From VFJL01 sp037147395 (GTDB lineage Bacteria; Pseudomonadota; Gammaproteobacteria; Burkholderiales; Nitrosomonadaceae): a stretch of DNA of 64,000 nt. The stretch covers positions 1-64,000 of the forward strand of contig JBAWVG010000001.1 of the NCBI GenBank assembly GCA_037147395.1, written 5' to 3'. Positions within the stretch are counted from its first letter, which is position 1. Every line of letters begins with the position of its first letter. Shown in pieces: positions 63,805 to 64,000 of the stretch. The notes under the pieces are model-generated. The model made no database searches and was not told where the DNA came from. It worked only from the letters and a program-made list of their open reading frames with translations. The position numbers were made by a program, and so were the translations under genes.

Positions 63805-63999
63805 TCAACCGCGCAGACGTTCCCCATCCAGGCGGCGAATGGCCAGCACCAGAAAGGTAAGGATGAATAAAGAAAAATAAGCAAGATCGAAGGTATCGAT
63901 CAGACCGCGATTAAAACTTTCATAATGCTTGAGCAGGGAGAGGGTGCGCATGATGCTGCCCCCATCATCTACGGCAATGTCCATCACCCACAATCCCAG
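63805..63999 (-). CDS. ABC-2 type permease, GldF-like (3' end, partial)
   Basis: Only the last ~64 residues are in the window; the frame stays open to the edge, so the TTG at 63993 is not a start. HYESFNRGLIDTFDLAYFS is followed by a terminal membrane helix (LFILTFLVLAIRRL) and a short basic tail, the usual end of the permease found with GldG-like and DUF4340 proteins. The ATPase gene would lie further upstream. Confidence 0.78.
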   Translation of the reverse strand: MGLWVMDIAVDDGGSIMRTLSLLKHYESFNRGLIDTFDLAYFSLFILTFLVLAIRRLDGERLRG

Positions 64000-64000
64000 T

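Overview
This is a chromosomal window from a Gram-negative bacterium, most likely a betaproteobacterium of the Nitrosomonadales kind (Gallionella, Sideroxydans, Nitrotoga or Nitrosomonas relatives). The gene order supports this: glyS-gmhB-plsC, lptM-lysA, RNB-tonB-aroE-mtgA, the dcw cluster running into a divergent DUF721 gene, an M23 gene and secA, proA-holA-lptE-leuS, and the rnpB type. A phosphoribulokinase points to Calvin-cycle autotrophy. Base composition looks close to 50% G+C throughout. I see no prophage, transposon, CRISPR array or tRNA gene. The genus is inference.

Layout. 1-4091 (+): 3' end of glyS, then gmhB, plsC, a YgjP-type metallopeptidase gene, the tiny lipoprotein gene lptM and lysA. 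4170-10278 (-): mgtE, and the group RNB ribonuclease - TonB-like protein - aroE - mtgA. 10449-14184 (-): secA and an M23 peptidase separated by a clear intrinsic terminator, with a divergent DciA-like (DUF721) gene. 14847-32797 (-): an almost complete dcw cluster, transcribed mraZ-rsmH-ftsL-ftsI-murE-murF-mraY-murD-ftsW-murG-murC-murB-ddl-ftsQ-ftsA-ftsZ. It is headed by a promoter carrying three MraZ-type TGGGN boxes at exact 10-bp spacing. lpxC, normally next to ftsZ, is missing. 33160-33471 (-): RNase P RNA.

33590-44193: a pteridine-reductase-like SDR gene divergent from a MidA-type methyltransferase gene, then a GDT1-family transporter, lpdA with a fused lipoyl domain, proA, holA, lptE and leuS, and a 323-bp divergent control region. 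44194-53163: prk (phosphoribulokinase), uvrD, a BPSS1780-type membrane protein, thrB, a DUF2782 protein, a LOG-family protein and polA. 53290-55296 (+): the ribosomal operon rpsP-rimM-trmD-rplS behind a good promoter.

55381-57575 (-): a small accessory group of exported proteins: a monohaem cytochrome c lipoprotein, a DUF411 protein, a cupredoxin and an unknown lipoprotein, probably concerned with periplasmic copper or electron transfer. 57797-61561 (-): rluE, sixA, yggU, yggT, proC and mutM. 61561-64000 (-): DUF4340, GldG-like and ABC-2 permease genes of an uncharacterised ABC system, cut by the window edge.

How the parts fit: most of the window is envelope and cell-division housekeeping. 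lysA makes lysine from meso-diaminopimelate, and MurE carries the DNPR motif that selects that amino acid, so the wall is of the m-DAP type. gmhB, lptE and lptM serve LPS synthesis and export. The least ordinary parts are the copper/cytochrome group, the DUF4340/GldG transporter, the isolated prk with its repeat-bearing promoter region, the leaky-looking terminator before secA, and the missing lpxC. I did not find a convincing wholly new multi-gene system.
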